Position numbers and translations under genes: made by a program. The notes beneath the pieces were generated by a model. It was not told the DNA's origin. It did not search any database and saw nothing but the letters and a program-made list of their open reading frames with translations. Source: an uncultured Lachnospiraceae bacterium (GTDB lineage Bacteria; Bacillota; Clostridia; Lachnospirales; Lachnospiraceae). From it: a DNA stretch of 64,000 nt. This document shows positions 53,829 through 63,235 of this stretch, piece by piece (position 1 is the first letter of the stretch; each line of letters begins with the position of its first letter). The DNA lies in contig CAKRFU010000011.1 in NCBI GenBank assembly GCA_934320845.1, positions 33,595 through 97,594 on the forward strand, read 5' to 3'.

Positions 53829-56800
53829 TCAGATTTTTATTACTCTGTATGTTTTGTTCCCCTTATTTTTAAATATTTTTCTGTACTTCTTTATTTTTTT
53901 CCTGTTACATGCTATTTTAAGTTTCCTATTTGTTTTCTTTAACGAGTTTTTACCTGCTTTTCGCAAAATCTTGGACTTGACGGTTATCTTTTTCAATTTA
54001 CAGCAGTTTTTAAAACAATTTTTCCCCAATGATTTTACATTTTTTCCTATAGCAACATTTTTGAGTTTTTTACAATTTTTAAATGCACCAGAAGAAAGAA
54101 CCGTAATTTTATAACTTGTGCCTTTATATTTTACAGTAGCAGGAACAACTGCTTTTTTTATTTTTCTGTTGCGTACTCCCTTTAGTGTAACTGTTTTTCT
54201 TTTCTTATTGTAGTTGCTGTACTTAAAAATACTCTTATATTTATATTTGCTATTATTTTTTATCTCTTCTTTACCTGCCCCCTGTGACTGATGCGGTCTG
54301 GATGTCGTAATATCAAACGGTTCATCGTTTCCTGTAGGAGTTGGCGATATTTTCCCACCTGGTTCATTATCTGGATTCGGTGTTAAACTTTCCTGTGGCC
54401 TATTACTCTCTAAAGGAGTCATACTCTGCTCCGGTTTGCTGCTTTGTGCTGGCGCAGGCGTGCTAAAATCATCTTTCCCATCAGACAGCCATTTTGCATA
54501 AAACTTCTTATCTCCCGTATCACTTGCAGTAATTCTTGTTACCATCTGCCCTGTGCACTTCTCATTCAGATACCAGCCCGCAAAACTATATCCCTTTTTT
54601 GTTACATTCTCCGGAAGTTTTGTGCCTGTTCCATATAAATATGCTGTTACTTTTTGTGCATCTTCCACACTTCCTCCATCTGTTATATAGGTGATATTAT
54701 AACTTGCCGGTACCCATACGGCATAAAAGATCTTGTCTCCCGTATCACTTGCAATAATTCTTGTAACATCTGCATTATTTGAATTTTGATATATACTCCA
54801 TCCCTTAAAAATATAATTCTTTTTTTCTACATCTGCAGGCAGATTGATGTTATCCCCAAATTTATATTTTTGTACAACTTTAGATTTATCTTTAAAAACC
54901 CCTCCGTTTGTCTCGAATTTAACACTGTATTCTGCCGGTTTATACTTAGCATTTAATTTTATATCACCGTGTGAGCCTTTTCTTATTGTTACTTTTTTAT
55001 CTATTTTATCACTACCAGCCTCACTCCAGCCAATAAATTCATACCCATGTTTCCTTGGTTCTTTTATTTCAAACTCTTCCGTTTCACAATTATACTGCAA
55101 TGAATTTTCACTGTATGATAATTCACCGCCGTCAGGATTTAAATAAATGTTATACATAACAGGTTTCCACTGTGCATAAAGGATTATCTTGTCATCCTGT
55201 ATTTCTGAAAGCTGTTTTACATGCTGTCCTTCACTAAAACTTTGTCCTCTTCCGTCATATCTTGTATTCCATCCTGTAAATACATAATATTCCTTTGTTC
55301 CCTGATTTTTAGGTATAATGTAATTGCCATTATACAATACAGATACGTTTTCAGGCATTTTTCCTATACCGCCGTTCAGATTATATTCTATATTATAGGA
55401 ATTTTCCTCCCACTGAGCATAAAGTTTTACAGTCTGTCCTCCATCTCCGGTAAGATTTTTTATTTTATCCCCGGCTTTATAAATGTTACCCCGTCCATTT
55501 TCGGAAATACTCCATCCGGCAAAATGATATCCTTCCATCTCAAACTTACTGTCCGGTGCCAAAAATTCACTGTCATACTCAACATCTTTTAACATACTCA
55601 TATCTCCTTTGGCTCCGTTTGGATCAAATAAAACATTGTACTTTTTTACGCTCCATACTGCTTCTAATTCTATAGTTCCAATCATGTCTTCGTCTATTTT
55701 TAATTCTTCTTCTAAAACAAACTCCCCTGCTGCATTATAATACTGCCTGTCACCATTATAATATCCCATAAAGGCATACCCTGACTTTTTAGGCGATGTT
55801 ACAACCGGCATATTTATTCCCGGATATACATATATTAATTCTTCACCGCCAGCTCCACCTTGTTTGTTAAAGCTTATAATATATGAAACACCTATCTGGC
55901 TGAACTTCTTATTATATTTCTCACAATATGCTCTTACTGATGAATTACTCCATCCTTTTATTTCAGTATTATCGGCGATTGTCTTTTCCTTATCTGATAT
56001 AACACAATTAGGATTACTGATGACAATTTCTTTTAATTTGTCACAACCCGAAAAAGAATTATCTTCAATTACAGAAATCTCAGTATTTTCATCACATTCA
56101 AACTTTTCAAGTAAACTGCAGTTTAAAAATGCTGAGTTGCCTATCCTCATTTCTTTTATTGTGCTATTTTCTGACGTAATTCCTACATACTCTAATCCGA
56201 CACAGCCTGCAAATGCAAATTCGTCTATTTTATCTATCTTATTCCCGATTATTATTGCTTTTATTTCAGTATTATTCTTGTAATCGCCTGTTATCCCAAA
56301 TTCTGTTTCGTCATCAAATCCGATAAGTAACACCGTCTTATATTTGTTTTCTTTTGCAAAATCATATATAATACTTTCCGCATAACATCCAATAAGTGTA
56401 TTTTCGTCTATTGCCGTTTTATTTTCAATAATTGTATCTTTACCCTCAAATTTCATTTGAGCTATTTTTTTGTCGTTTAAAAATGCGTTCTCTCCGATTT
56501 TTTTCACAGAAGCAGGTATTTCTAAGGCTCCTGCCTGTTTTTTTGAAAAGTCTCTGCCATACTCCAATGATACACAGTCCGCAAATGCACCCTTTCCTAT
56601 TGAGGCTACATTTCCAAGATGTATTTCCTGCAGATTGACACATCCTTTAAATGCATTATCACCTATTGCCTCAACATCATCAGGTATTGAAAATTTGTTC
56701 ATAGATATCTCACCACAAAAGAAATTATCATAAATATTTGTTATATTTTTAAAATTTCTGTGATTTTTCTTTGAATATGTCTTTGCCAAGGACTTTGAAA

Positions 56801-58496
56801 ATCCACTTATTTCCGTTTTTTCCGGAATTGTATCATATGACTCATCAATTTTGCACTCCGGATTTTTAATTTCTATCATCTCCAAAGAAGTACATCCCTT
56901 AAAAGCATCTTTTCCTATATTCTTTACTGAATATGGTAAAATTATCTTTTTTAAACCAGTACAATTTTCAAATGCTCTGTCTCCTATTTTTGTTAAAGTA
57001 CCGTTTCTTATCTCTACTGATTTAACATCGGCATTTCCATTGAATGCTCCATCCCCTATTACTTTGATTTCATCAGGAATTATTATAGTCTCTGATTTTC
57101 CCGGCACTTTTTCCAATGTATCTCCCGATATTACGGCATCTGCCAAACCGTATTCTCTAAAACTTTTAAAATATCTCTTTACATTAATATCCCCCGAAAC
57201 AATTACTACATCATCACTGTATAAATAGCGTAATCCTGAATAATATGCACCTAATGCATCATCTTTTCCAAAATTTTCACCGGATACCACCTCCCCACTT
57301 TCAATCTCCATCTTTTTGTTATTATTGATGCTGTCAATTACGCTTCCATCTTCATAACAATCAACACATGTAACAATATATTTGTATTTTTTCCATTGTG
57401 CATATAATCTCACTGTCGATGTTGAGATATCATTTACTACCTGTCCGTCTTTATAATTTGTCCCTGATCCGTCCTGTTTTGTATTCCAGCCTATAAAATA
57501 ACATCCCTCTTTTGCAAAAGTATTCTGTTTTAAAATTTCATTGGAACCATAATTTATAATCTGACTTTCAATATTTCCAACCCCACCATTAGCATCATAC
57601 TCAATCTGATATGTAAATTTATCATCATAATATTCGCCGCATACACATGAATGTCTCGTATACCCATTTGAAACCGCTGTAGGTGCAACAACCCTATCCA
57701 AAACATATTCATGTGCTAACATTTCTCCTTCCTCTTTTGTGTCTCCACATGTTTTACAATAAAAAGTCCGGCGGCTGGTACATGACGCTGCATTTTTTTC
57801 AGCCCAGATATGTTCACCATATTTTCCTGTAGTTTTTGTGCTGTCACACATTTTACATTTATAAACAAACAGTTCTTTACATGTAGCGTCATTACATACA
57901 ACCGAGTAGTCATGTGCTATCTTATCATTCTCCAATTTTGTCGCACGACATGTCAAACAAACATACTCATTTCCGTGTTTACATGTGGCAGCCGACGTCA
58001 GTGTCCACTTTGATGAATCGATCATATGGTCACATTCCCAGTTGATAATAAGTGCTCTATGACTGCTGCTATCATCAAATATCATGCTTTTTGCCGCATC
58101 AAGTGTCACTTCTTCTGTTTCGCTCATAATGTCCGGTCCGCAAGACACTCCTACTTTCATATGATAACCATCTCTGTATACCGTTGAACTGTTTATGTAA
58201 CTGACAATTGACTTATATTGCGATGCAAAGTCTGTTGTACCCGATATATCAACCTGCAAATAAAAACTGTTATCAATCTTTTTTATTCCACTGTTATTTG
58301 ACGCCAGATTGTCAATAACCCTCTCCAATTCCCCCTGCAGTACATGCGGCTTGTTTATAACTATATTATACTTATATATTTGATTATCAGCAGCCTCCAC
58401 TTTTCTTATGTTTGCAAATGAACCATCTGATATTGTTATTGCCAGCAATATCACTGTAAAAAACAGAATTTTTATTATCTTTTTTATTCTCTCCAT
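53829..58496 (-). CDS. Large secreted LRR_5 (BspA-like) / InlB B-repeat surface protein
   Basis: 1555 residues. Signal peptide 1-~35; an unassigned N-terminal domain to ~145; about four CxxC modules (~150-290; YVCLTCRATK, YKCKMCDSTK, FYCKTCGDTK), possibly zinc-binding; one InlB B-repeat (~293-370); BspA-like leucine-rich LRR_5 repeats (~430-890; IGDNAFKGCVNLQEIHLG type); then about six InlB/Flg_new repeats of ~75 residues (GWNT ... LYAQW); a Pro/Ser/Thr linker; and a strongly Lys-rich C-terminal LRR_5 cap. No LPXTG. The basic end may hold the protein to cell wall polymers (inference). AAAAGGAG ribosome site. Confidence 0.88.
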   Translation of the reverse strand: MERIKKIIKILFFTVILLAITISDGSFANIRKVEAADNQIYKYNIVINKPHVLQGELERVIDNLASNNSGIKKIDNSFYLQVDISGTTDFASQYKSIVSYINSSTVYRDGYHMKVGVSCGPDIMSETEEVTLDAAKSMIFDDSSSHRALIINWECDHMIDSSKWTLTSAATCKHGNEYVCLTCRATKLENDKIAHDYSVVCNDATCKELFVYKCKMCDSTKTTGKYGEHIWAEKNAASCTSRRTFYCKTCGDTKEEGEMLAHEYVLDRVVAPTAVSNGYTRHSCVCGEYYDDKFTYQIEYDANGGVGNIESQIINYGSNEILKQNTFAKEGCYFIGWNTKQDGSGTNYKDGQVVNDISTSTVRLYAQWKKYKYIVTCVDCYEDGSVIDSINNNKKMEIESGEVVSGENFGKDDALGAYYSGLRYLYSDDVVIVSGDINVKRYFKSFREYGLADAVISGDTLEKVPGKSETIIIPDEIKVIGDGAFNGNADVKSVEIRNGTLTKIGDRAFENCTGLKKIILPYSVKNIGKDAFKGCTSLEMIEIKNPECKIDESYDTIPEKTEISGFSKSLAKTYSKKNHRNFKNITNIYDNFFCGEISMNKFSIPDDVEAIGDNAFKGCVNLQEIHLGNVASIGKGAFADCVSLEYGRDFSKKQAGALEIPASVKKIGENAFLNDKKIAQMKFEGKDTIIENKTAIDENTLIGCYAESIIYDFAKENKYKTVLLIGFDDETEFGITGDYKNNTEIKAIIIGNKIDKIDEFAFAGCVGLEYVGITSENSTIKEMRIGNSAFLNCSLLEKFECDENTEISVIEDNSFSGCDKLKEIVISNPNCVISDKEKTIADNTEIKGWSNSSVRAYCEKYNKKFSQIGVSYIISFNKQGGAGGEELIYVYPGINMPVVTSPKKSGYAFMGYYNGDRQYYNAAGEFVLEEELKIDEDMIGTIELEAVWSVKKYNVLFDPNGAKGDMSMLKDVEYDSEFLAPDSKFEMEGYHFAGWSISENGRGNIYKAGDKIKNLTGDGGQTVKLYAQWEENSYNIEYNLNGGIGKMPENVSVLYNGNYIIPKNQGTKEYYVFTGWNTRYDGRGQSFSEGQHVKQLSEIQDDKIILYAQWKPVMYNIYLNPDGGELSYSENSLQYNCETEEFEIKEPRKHGYEFIGWSEAGSDKIDKKVTIRKGSHGDIKLNAKYKPAEYSVKFETNGGVFKDKSKVVQKYKFGDNINLPADVEKKNYIFKGWSIYQNSNNADVTRIIASDTGDKIFYAVWVPASYNITYITDGGSVEDAQKVTAYLYGTGTKLPENVTKKGYSFAGWYLNEKCTGQMVTRITASDTGDKKFYAKWLSDGKDDFSTPAPAQSSKPEQSMTPLESNRPQESLTPNPDNEPGGKISPTPTGNDEPFDITTSRPHQSQGAGKEEIKNNSKYKYKSIFKYSNYNKKRKTVTLKGVRNRKIKKAVVPATVKYKGTSYKITVLSSGAFKNCKKLKNVAIGKNVKSLGKNCFKNCCKLKKITVKSKILRKAGKNSLKKTNRKLKIACNRKKIKKYRKIFKNKGNKTYRVIKI

Positions 58497-58524
58497 ATTT
58501 TCTCCTTTTCATTTTCTCAGATTA

Positions 58525-59433
58525 TTATGCTATCATCTCCAACGAATTGTATATCAAATTGTACTTGTACACATTATCTGACAAATACTCATCAGGTAAC
58601 AGATAATTCCTGTTAATATCTTCTACCATTTTTTTCAACTTTTTTTCATCGACATTTTCACTTGCCGATATTACAAGAACCTCATGAATACTGCTCGGAA
58701 GAACATAAAAATCACCACCCAACTTAGCGGCAATTTCTCTTAGCATATCAGGATATAATATTACGCTCGCTCCGTTTATCCCTATATTGTTTGTAACAAC
58801 ATACGGCTCACTGCGCTCTTCATAAATGTGATTCACTTTTTCAGAACGAATTTTACTAATGTCAATATTAAATTCCTCAAGCATTTTGCTCATTGGCATA
58901 ACCTTTTCTTCAAAAATTCTTTTTGAATTATCCGAAGCAAGAGTATATAATTCCTTAACGTCCGTTTTCCAATTATTCATAATTTCATTTGTTATTCTTA
59001 TAGATGCAATTCCACTCTCATCACTATCTGCCAGAAAATAAAATACTACTGCCATATCAAGAAAAGGTATATATGGTGTTTCCTCAAGCATCTTTTTATT
59101 TTTTTCAAACGATATAAGTCTCATTACTATTTTTTCCTGACAGTCGTCATAATCCAGTGACAAATTTTCATATTTTTCGCTGTCATATGCACTTTCATAT
59201 TTTTGAACTATTTCGGCTACAAGACTGTCTAATCCGATACCGTCAACATATCTGCTGTACATGCCCTGCAGATAAAAATTAGGAGTAACATTTCTTCCCG
59301 GCTCATTAATTGTAAGCGAGTCATATTCCATCGAATTATTTTTTATAACCTTGTGAATTTCCACTGATACATCCTTATCAAAGCACATTTTTACTCTTTT
59401 TGCCATTTCATCAATAAACTCAAAATATTTCAT
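58525..59433 (-). CDS. DUF5688-family protein
   Basis: 302 residues, cytoplasmic, no signal. N-terminal region FEFIDEMAKRVKMCFDK and VEIHKVIKNNSMEYDSLTI, then NFYLQGMYSRYVDGIGLDSLV, follow the DUF5688 pattern, and the C-terminal half has FYVLPSSIHEVLVIS. The family is common and multicopy in Lachnospiraceae; function unknown. The gene lies 28 nt before the surface protein gene with GGAGG, so the two are probably one operon. Confidence 0.82.
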   Translation of the reverse strand: MKYFEFIDEMAKRVKMCFDKDVSVEIHKVIKNNSMEYDSLTINEPGRNVTPNFYLQGMYSRYVDGIGLDSLVAEIVQKYESAYDSEKYENLSLDYDDCQEKIVMRLISFEKNKKMLEETPYIPFLDMAVVFYFLADSDESGIASIRITNEIMNNWKTDVKELYTLASDNSKRIFEEKVMPMSKMLEEFNIDISKIRSEKVNHIYEERSEPYVVTNNIGINGASVILYPDMLREIAAKLGGDFYVLPSSIHEVLVISASENVDEKKLKKMVEDINRNYLLPDEYLSDNVYKYNLIYNSLEMIA

Positions 59434-59976
59434 ATTTCTCCTCCATTTCGGTATTTTGAAAATCTCCTGCTCAATGTTAAATTCTATCTGCTGTTCTCAT
59501 CTTAAATTGTATAAATTTATTTATATCTCCTTTCTTATTTTTTGTTTAATCTCAACAAAAAGATGGGAATTCTTTTGAAAACTTTATGATTTTACGGGTG
59601 ATTTACTGTTAAATTGATTTTTTTTATGTAGAATTTTCTCACTGATATTTATCTCGTACTAAAATTTTTCAGATTTTTTAGAACAATAGGATATCTCAGA
59701 ACAAAGAGATTTTCTAAATATATGGTAACAAAGCATTATCTTCAGAACAATATTGAGAATATATAAATATTGCACCCATTCTTTTAACATTTCGATATTT
59801 TGTATTATTATAAAATATTATTTTTTGTATATATTGTATTATTTGGCTTATTTTTTTTGTTCATAATTCACATATTTTCGGGATGAAATCAGCCTTAATC
59901 CCCCTGTTTATCGTTGTTTGCGAACTTTTTTAAGATTTTTATGCAACCCATGCTTATTCCGTCAATATACTTATCT
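59434..59976. other. Long AT-rich intergenic region, no gene seen
   Basis: Upstream region of the DUF5688/surface-protein operon, in which its promoter must lie. I find no frame with a ribosome site, no RNA gene and no strong inverted repeat before 59977. T-runs are frequent. Confidence 0.5.
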
Positions 59977-60042
59977 AAAACATGGCAAAATCAATGTTTT
60001 GCCATGTTTTCCGCTATGTTACGAGCATTTTCCTATAACATA
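59977..60042. repeat. Palindromic element sharing 21 nt with the 29-kb units
   Basis: Hairpin AAAACATGGCAAAA, TCAATG, TTTTGCCATGTTTT (14-bp perfect stem, 59977-60010), then a tail whose 60016-60036 is identical to 29367-29387. Here TATGTTA and TAACATA flank the shared part and can pair. Only one hairpin precedes the tail, so it is a shortened variant. Confidence 0.6.
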
Positions 60043-60044
60043 AA

Positions 60045-60092
60045 AGACAGGTTTTTAAATATTTTCATATGAAAATATTTAAAAACCTGTCT
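60045..60092 (-). terminator. 48-nt perfect palindrome, probable nfn operon terminator
   Basis: AGACAGGTTTTTAAATATTT begins a 24-nt arm that is exactly mirrored with no spacer (centre at 60068/60069). It ends 35 nt past the nfnB stop, and TTTAT follows on the minus strand. A smaller exact palindrome, GCATACATATGTATGC (60106-60121), lies just before it. Confidence 0.65.
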
Positions 60093-60127
60093 GCTCAATA
60101 TACATGCATACATATGTATGCTATCTA

Positions 60128-61516
60128 TTATTTACTTAAAAATTCGTGAATTCCCTTAGCGGCTGCCTTACCTGCACCCATTGCAAGAATAACCGTAGCT
60201 GCTCCTGTAACAGCATCTCCGCCTGCATATACTGCTGCCTTAGATGTCTTTCCTGTCTCTTCCTCAGCAACAATACACTTTCTCTTGTTGATTTCAAGTC
60301 CCTTTGTTGTTGATGAAATAAGTGGGTTAGGACTTGTTCCAAGCGACATGATAACTGTATCAACATCAAGTACAAACTCAGAACCCTCAATCTCTACAGG
60401 TCTTCTTCTTCCTGATTCATCAGGCTCTCCAAGTTCCATGCGGATACATTTCATTCCCTTAACATTTCCCTCTTCATCCTCGAGGATTTCTACAGGGTTT
60501 GTAAGAAGGTCAAAATTGATTCCCTCTTCCTTTGCATGATGTACTTCTTCAACTCTGGCCGGAAGTTCTGCCTCACTACGACGATATACAATATGTACAT
60601 CTGCACCGAGACGAAGTGCTGTTCTGGCTGCATCCATTGCAACATTTCCACCACCGACTACAGCAACTTTCTTTCCAGGAATGATAGGAGTATCATAATT
60701 TTCATCAAAAGCTTTCATAAGATTGCTTCTTGTAAGGTACTCATTTGCTGAGAATACACCGTTGGCATCCTCTCCCGGAATACCCATAAATCTTGGAAGA
60801 CCTGCTCCTGAACCAACGAATACTGCATCAAAACCTTCGTCGTTTAAGAGTTCATCAATTGTAACAGCTTTTCCTACTACAACGTCTGTTTCAATCTTTA
60901 CTCCAAGTGATTTTACATTTTCAACTTCCTTATCTACAACTTTGCTCTTTGGAAGACGGAACTCAGGAATACCATAAGATAATACTCCGCCGGCTTTATG
61001 AAGTGCCTCAAATATTGTCACGTCATATCCAAGTTTTGCAAGGTCTCCTGCACATGTAAGTCCTGCTGGACCTGAACCGATAACGGCAACTTTCTTTCCG
61101 TTTAAGCTGTCAGCCTTTGCAGGTTTGATTCCCTCTTCTCTTGCTGTATCAGCAACATATCTCTCAAGTTTACCGATAGATACGGCATCACCTTTGATTC
61201 CACGGATACATTTTGACTCGCACTGGCTCTCCTGTGGACATACACGGCCACATACGGCAGGAAGTGCTGAATATTCGCTGATTACATGATAAGCTCCCTC
61301 AACATTTCCTTTTACAAGTTCACTGATAAATCCAGGTATATTTATATTTACAGGACATCCCTTTACACACTGTGGGTTCTTGCACTGAAGACAACGTGTT
61401 GCTTCTGCTGTTGCTTCCTCTTTGTCATATCCTAAACAAACTTCCTTAAAATTCGTCGCACGAACTTTTGGCTCCTGCTCACGAACAGGAATTCTCTTCA
61501 TAACATCAACTTCCAT
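60128..61516 (-). CDS. nfnB: NADH-dependent ferredoxin:NADP+ oxidoreductase, large subunit (NfnB / GltA-like)
   Basis: 462 residues. Fe-S ligands in CLQCKNPQCVKGCPVNI and CGRVCPQESQCESKC, FAD motif GSGPAGLTCAGDL and dinucleotide motif VVGGGNVAMDAAR. Alone it would be called glutamate synthase small subunit, but the partner just upstream is an NfnA/SudB-like protein, which defines the electron-bifurcating transhydrogenase that makes NADPH from NADH and reduced ferredoxin. The start at 61516 follows AAAGGAAG. The true GltD is at 2963-4444. Confidence 0.9.
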   Translation of the reverse strand: MEVDVMKRIPVREQEPKVRATNFKEVCLGYDKEEATAEATRCLQCKNPQCVKGCPVNINIPGFISELVKGNVEGAYHVISEYSALPAVCGRVCPQESQCESKCIRGIKGDAVSIGKLERYVADTAREEGIKPAKADSLNGKKVAVIGSGPAGLTCAGDLAKLGYDVTIFEALHKAGGVLSYGIPEFRLPKSKVVDKEVENVKSLGVKIETDVVVGKAVTIDELLNDEGFDAVFVGSGAGLPRFMGIPGEDANGVFSANEYLTRSNLMKAFDENYDTPIIPGKKVAVVGGGNVAMDAARTALRLGADVHIVYRRSEAELPARVEEVHHAKEEGINFDLLTNPVEILEDEEGNVKGMKCIRMELGEPDESGRRRPVEIEGSEFVLDVDTVIMSLGTSPNPLISSTTKGLEINKRKCIVAEEETGKTSKAAVYAGGDAVTGAATVILAMGAGKAAAKGIHEFLSK

Positions 61517-61567
61517 GATTTCTTCCTTTCTCTACAACTCTATCTCTATGTTTTTTACAGATATCTT

Positions 61568-62452
61568 TTAGCCGTTACACTGACCACATCCACCGTGATG
61601 TGTATCTCCTTCTTCAAGCTTAAGCATTGCTCTGCCTTCTTCTGTTTTATACATTCTCTGACGACGCATAGCCTGATCAAAATCTACAAGATGTCCATCA
61701 AATTCAGGTCCGTCTACACATGCAAATTTAATCTCATCGCCTACTTTAAGACGACAGGCACCGCACATACCTGTTCCATCAACCATAATAGGGTTCATAC
61801 TTACTATTGTAGGGATATTAAGCTCTTTTGTGAGCATTGCTACAAATTTCATCATAATCATAGGTCCAATTGCTACAACCCTTGTATATGTTTTGTTTAA
61901 GTTCTTTACAAGCTCATTTATCTGGTCGCATGCATTTCCCTTAAATCCATAAGAACCGTCATCTGTTGCAATGTAAAGATTTCCTGCAACTTCACGCATC
62001 TCATTTTCAAGTATCATAATATCCTTTGTACGTGCACCAATGATTACATCAACATCAATGCCATGTTCTTTCATCCATTTTACCTGTGGATATACAGGTG
62101 CTGTACCAACACCACCGCACACAAATAAAAGCTTCTCTTTCTTTAACTCTTCTACAGGCATTTCGATAAGTTCAGATGCACATCCGAGAGGACCTACAAA
62201 ATCCATGAAACTCTCTCCGACTTCATAGCGTGACATTTCTGTTGTAGATGCACCAACTGTTTGAAATACTATTGTAACTGTTCCTTTTTCTCTATCATAA
62301 TCGCAAACCGTAAGAGGAATTCTCTCTCCTTCCTCATCTGTCTTTACAATAACAAACTGTCCGGGCTGACATGATTTTGCTACTCTTGGTGCCTCAACAT
62401 CCATAAGCCAGATGTTGTTGGCAAGATACTCTTTCTTTAAAATCTTAAACAT
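61568..62452 (-). CDS. nfnA: NADH-dependent ferredoxin:NADP+ oxidoreductase, small subunit (NfnA)
   Basis: 294 residues. Ferredoxin-reductase fold: FAD region GQFVIVKTDEEGERIPLTV, NAD region VCGGVGTAPVYPQ, then a C-terminal cysteine cluster (GTGMCGACRLKVG with a following Cys in KFACVDGPEF) for a [2Fe-2S] centre, ending in HHGGCGQCNG. Related to dihydroorotate dehydrogenase electron-transfer subunits, but the nfnB neighbour settles the assignment. It starts 28 nt after the CYTH gene and probably shares its transcript. Confidence 0.92.
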   Translation of the reverse strand: MFKILKKEYLANNIWLMDVEAPRVAKSCQPGQFVIVKTDEEGERIPLTVCDYDREKGTVTIVFQTVGASTTEMSRYEVGESFMDFVGPLGCASELIEMPVEELKKEKLLFVCGGVGTAPVYPQVKWMKEHGIDVDVIIGARTKDIMILENEMREVAGNLYIATDDGSYGFKGNACDQINELVKNLNKTYTRVVAIGPMIMMKFVAMLTKELNIPTIVSMNPIMVDGTGMCGACRLKVGDEIKFACVDGPEFDGHLVDFDQAMRRQRMYKTEEGRAMLKLEEGDTHHGGCGQCNG

Positions 62453-62480
62453 AATGAGCCTCCATCTTTTTATTCGTTTT

Positions 62481-62972
62481 TTATAAAAATACGCTTAAAT
62501 CGTCACACTTTGAAAGGTAACTGTTTGCGTATCGTTTATCATCACTTACATTTTCGCCAAACCAGTCTGGCGGTAAAAAATTTTTGGCATCGTCTTCACT
62601 CTCAAACTCTACTTCAATAAAATAAAGTCCCTCAAGAACACCTCCAAAAACATCAAGTTCCCCTGCATGTCCATCTTCAAGAGGTATAATATATCTTGTT
62701 TTGATAATAAGATTATCGTCAACTTTTTCTTTCAGATGCTCATACCCTTCTTTTGTCAGGAAAACTTCTACTTCGTTGTTTATTCTTACATTAGTATTTT
62801 TATCTTCACTGCCATCTGCAAGTGATTTATAGGTAAGAATATACCTGTCATTGCTTTTTCTTATCCTGACAACCGGATTGACGCAGAGATACCCCTGTTC
62901 AATATGTTTCTTCTCATATTTCTCCAGATTGTCAGGAATTTTTTTTACCTTGAATTTTTTTTCAATTTCCAT
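62481..62972 (-). CDS. CYTH-domain protein
   Basis: 163 residues. N-terminal EIEKKFKVKKIP is the ExExK signature of the triphosphate tunnel fold, followed by VVRIRKSNDRYILTYKS and, near the end, FIEVEFESEDDA. Members hydrolyse triphosphates or inorganic tripolyphosphate; the substrate here is unknown. Ribosome site AAAGG. It precedes nfnA in the same direction. Confidence 0.88.
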   Translation of the reverse strand: MEIEKKFKVKKIPDNLEKYEKKHIEQGYLCVNPVVRIRKSNDRYILTYKSLADGSEDKNTNVRINNEVEVFLTKEGYEHLKEKVDDNLIIKTRYIIPLEDGHAGELDVFGGVLEGLYFIEVEFESEDDAKNFLPPDWFGENVSDDKRYANSYLSKCDDLSVFL

Positions 62973-63035
62973 TTTTCTGCCTTTAAAACTTTTTAAGACT
63001 CCGGTGACAATCCACCGCTATGCAATTGCCACGTT

Positions 63036-63218
63036 TTATTTTTTCTTGGCAATACCCATGCTGTCTGTCTTCTCATTTTTTGATTTGCGCCACTTTATTC
63101 CGCATAATATAGCGACAAATGCAAGTCCTATACTAACAAGAAACTTAACGAGATACCATAAAAATGCTCCTCCAAATGTAAGGTCTGCAAGACCTTTTAA
63201 CAGTAAAACTCCTGTCAT
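63036..63218 (-). CDS. Small membrane protein, function unknown
   Basis: 60 residues: a hydrophobic stretch (~10-45; FLWYLVKFLVSIGLAFVAIL) and a Lys-rich C-terminus (KWRKSKNEKTD), inside-positive. It has GGTGA at good spacing before the ATG and is 17 nt downstream of hisIE, which supports it as real. No family recognised. Confidence 0.6.
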   Translation of the reverse strand: MTGVLLLKGLADLTFGGAFLWYLVKFLVSIGLAFVAILCGIKWRKSKNEKTDSMGIAKKK

Positions 63219-63235
63219 ATTTTCACCATACCTTT

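Noticed and set aside
53713..54114. 133-codon plus-strand frame
   Set aside because: Overlaps tRNA-Arg and the 3' end of the surface protein gene; hydrophobicity comes from the complement of Lys codons.
60128..61516. Second glutamate synthase small subunit
   Set aside because: Adjacent NfnA-type partner and absence of a second large subunit favour the transhydrogenase NfnAB.
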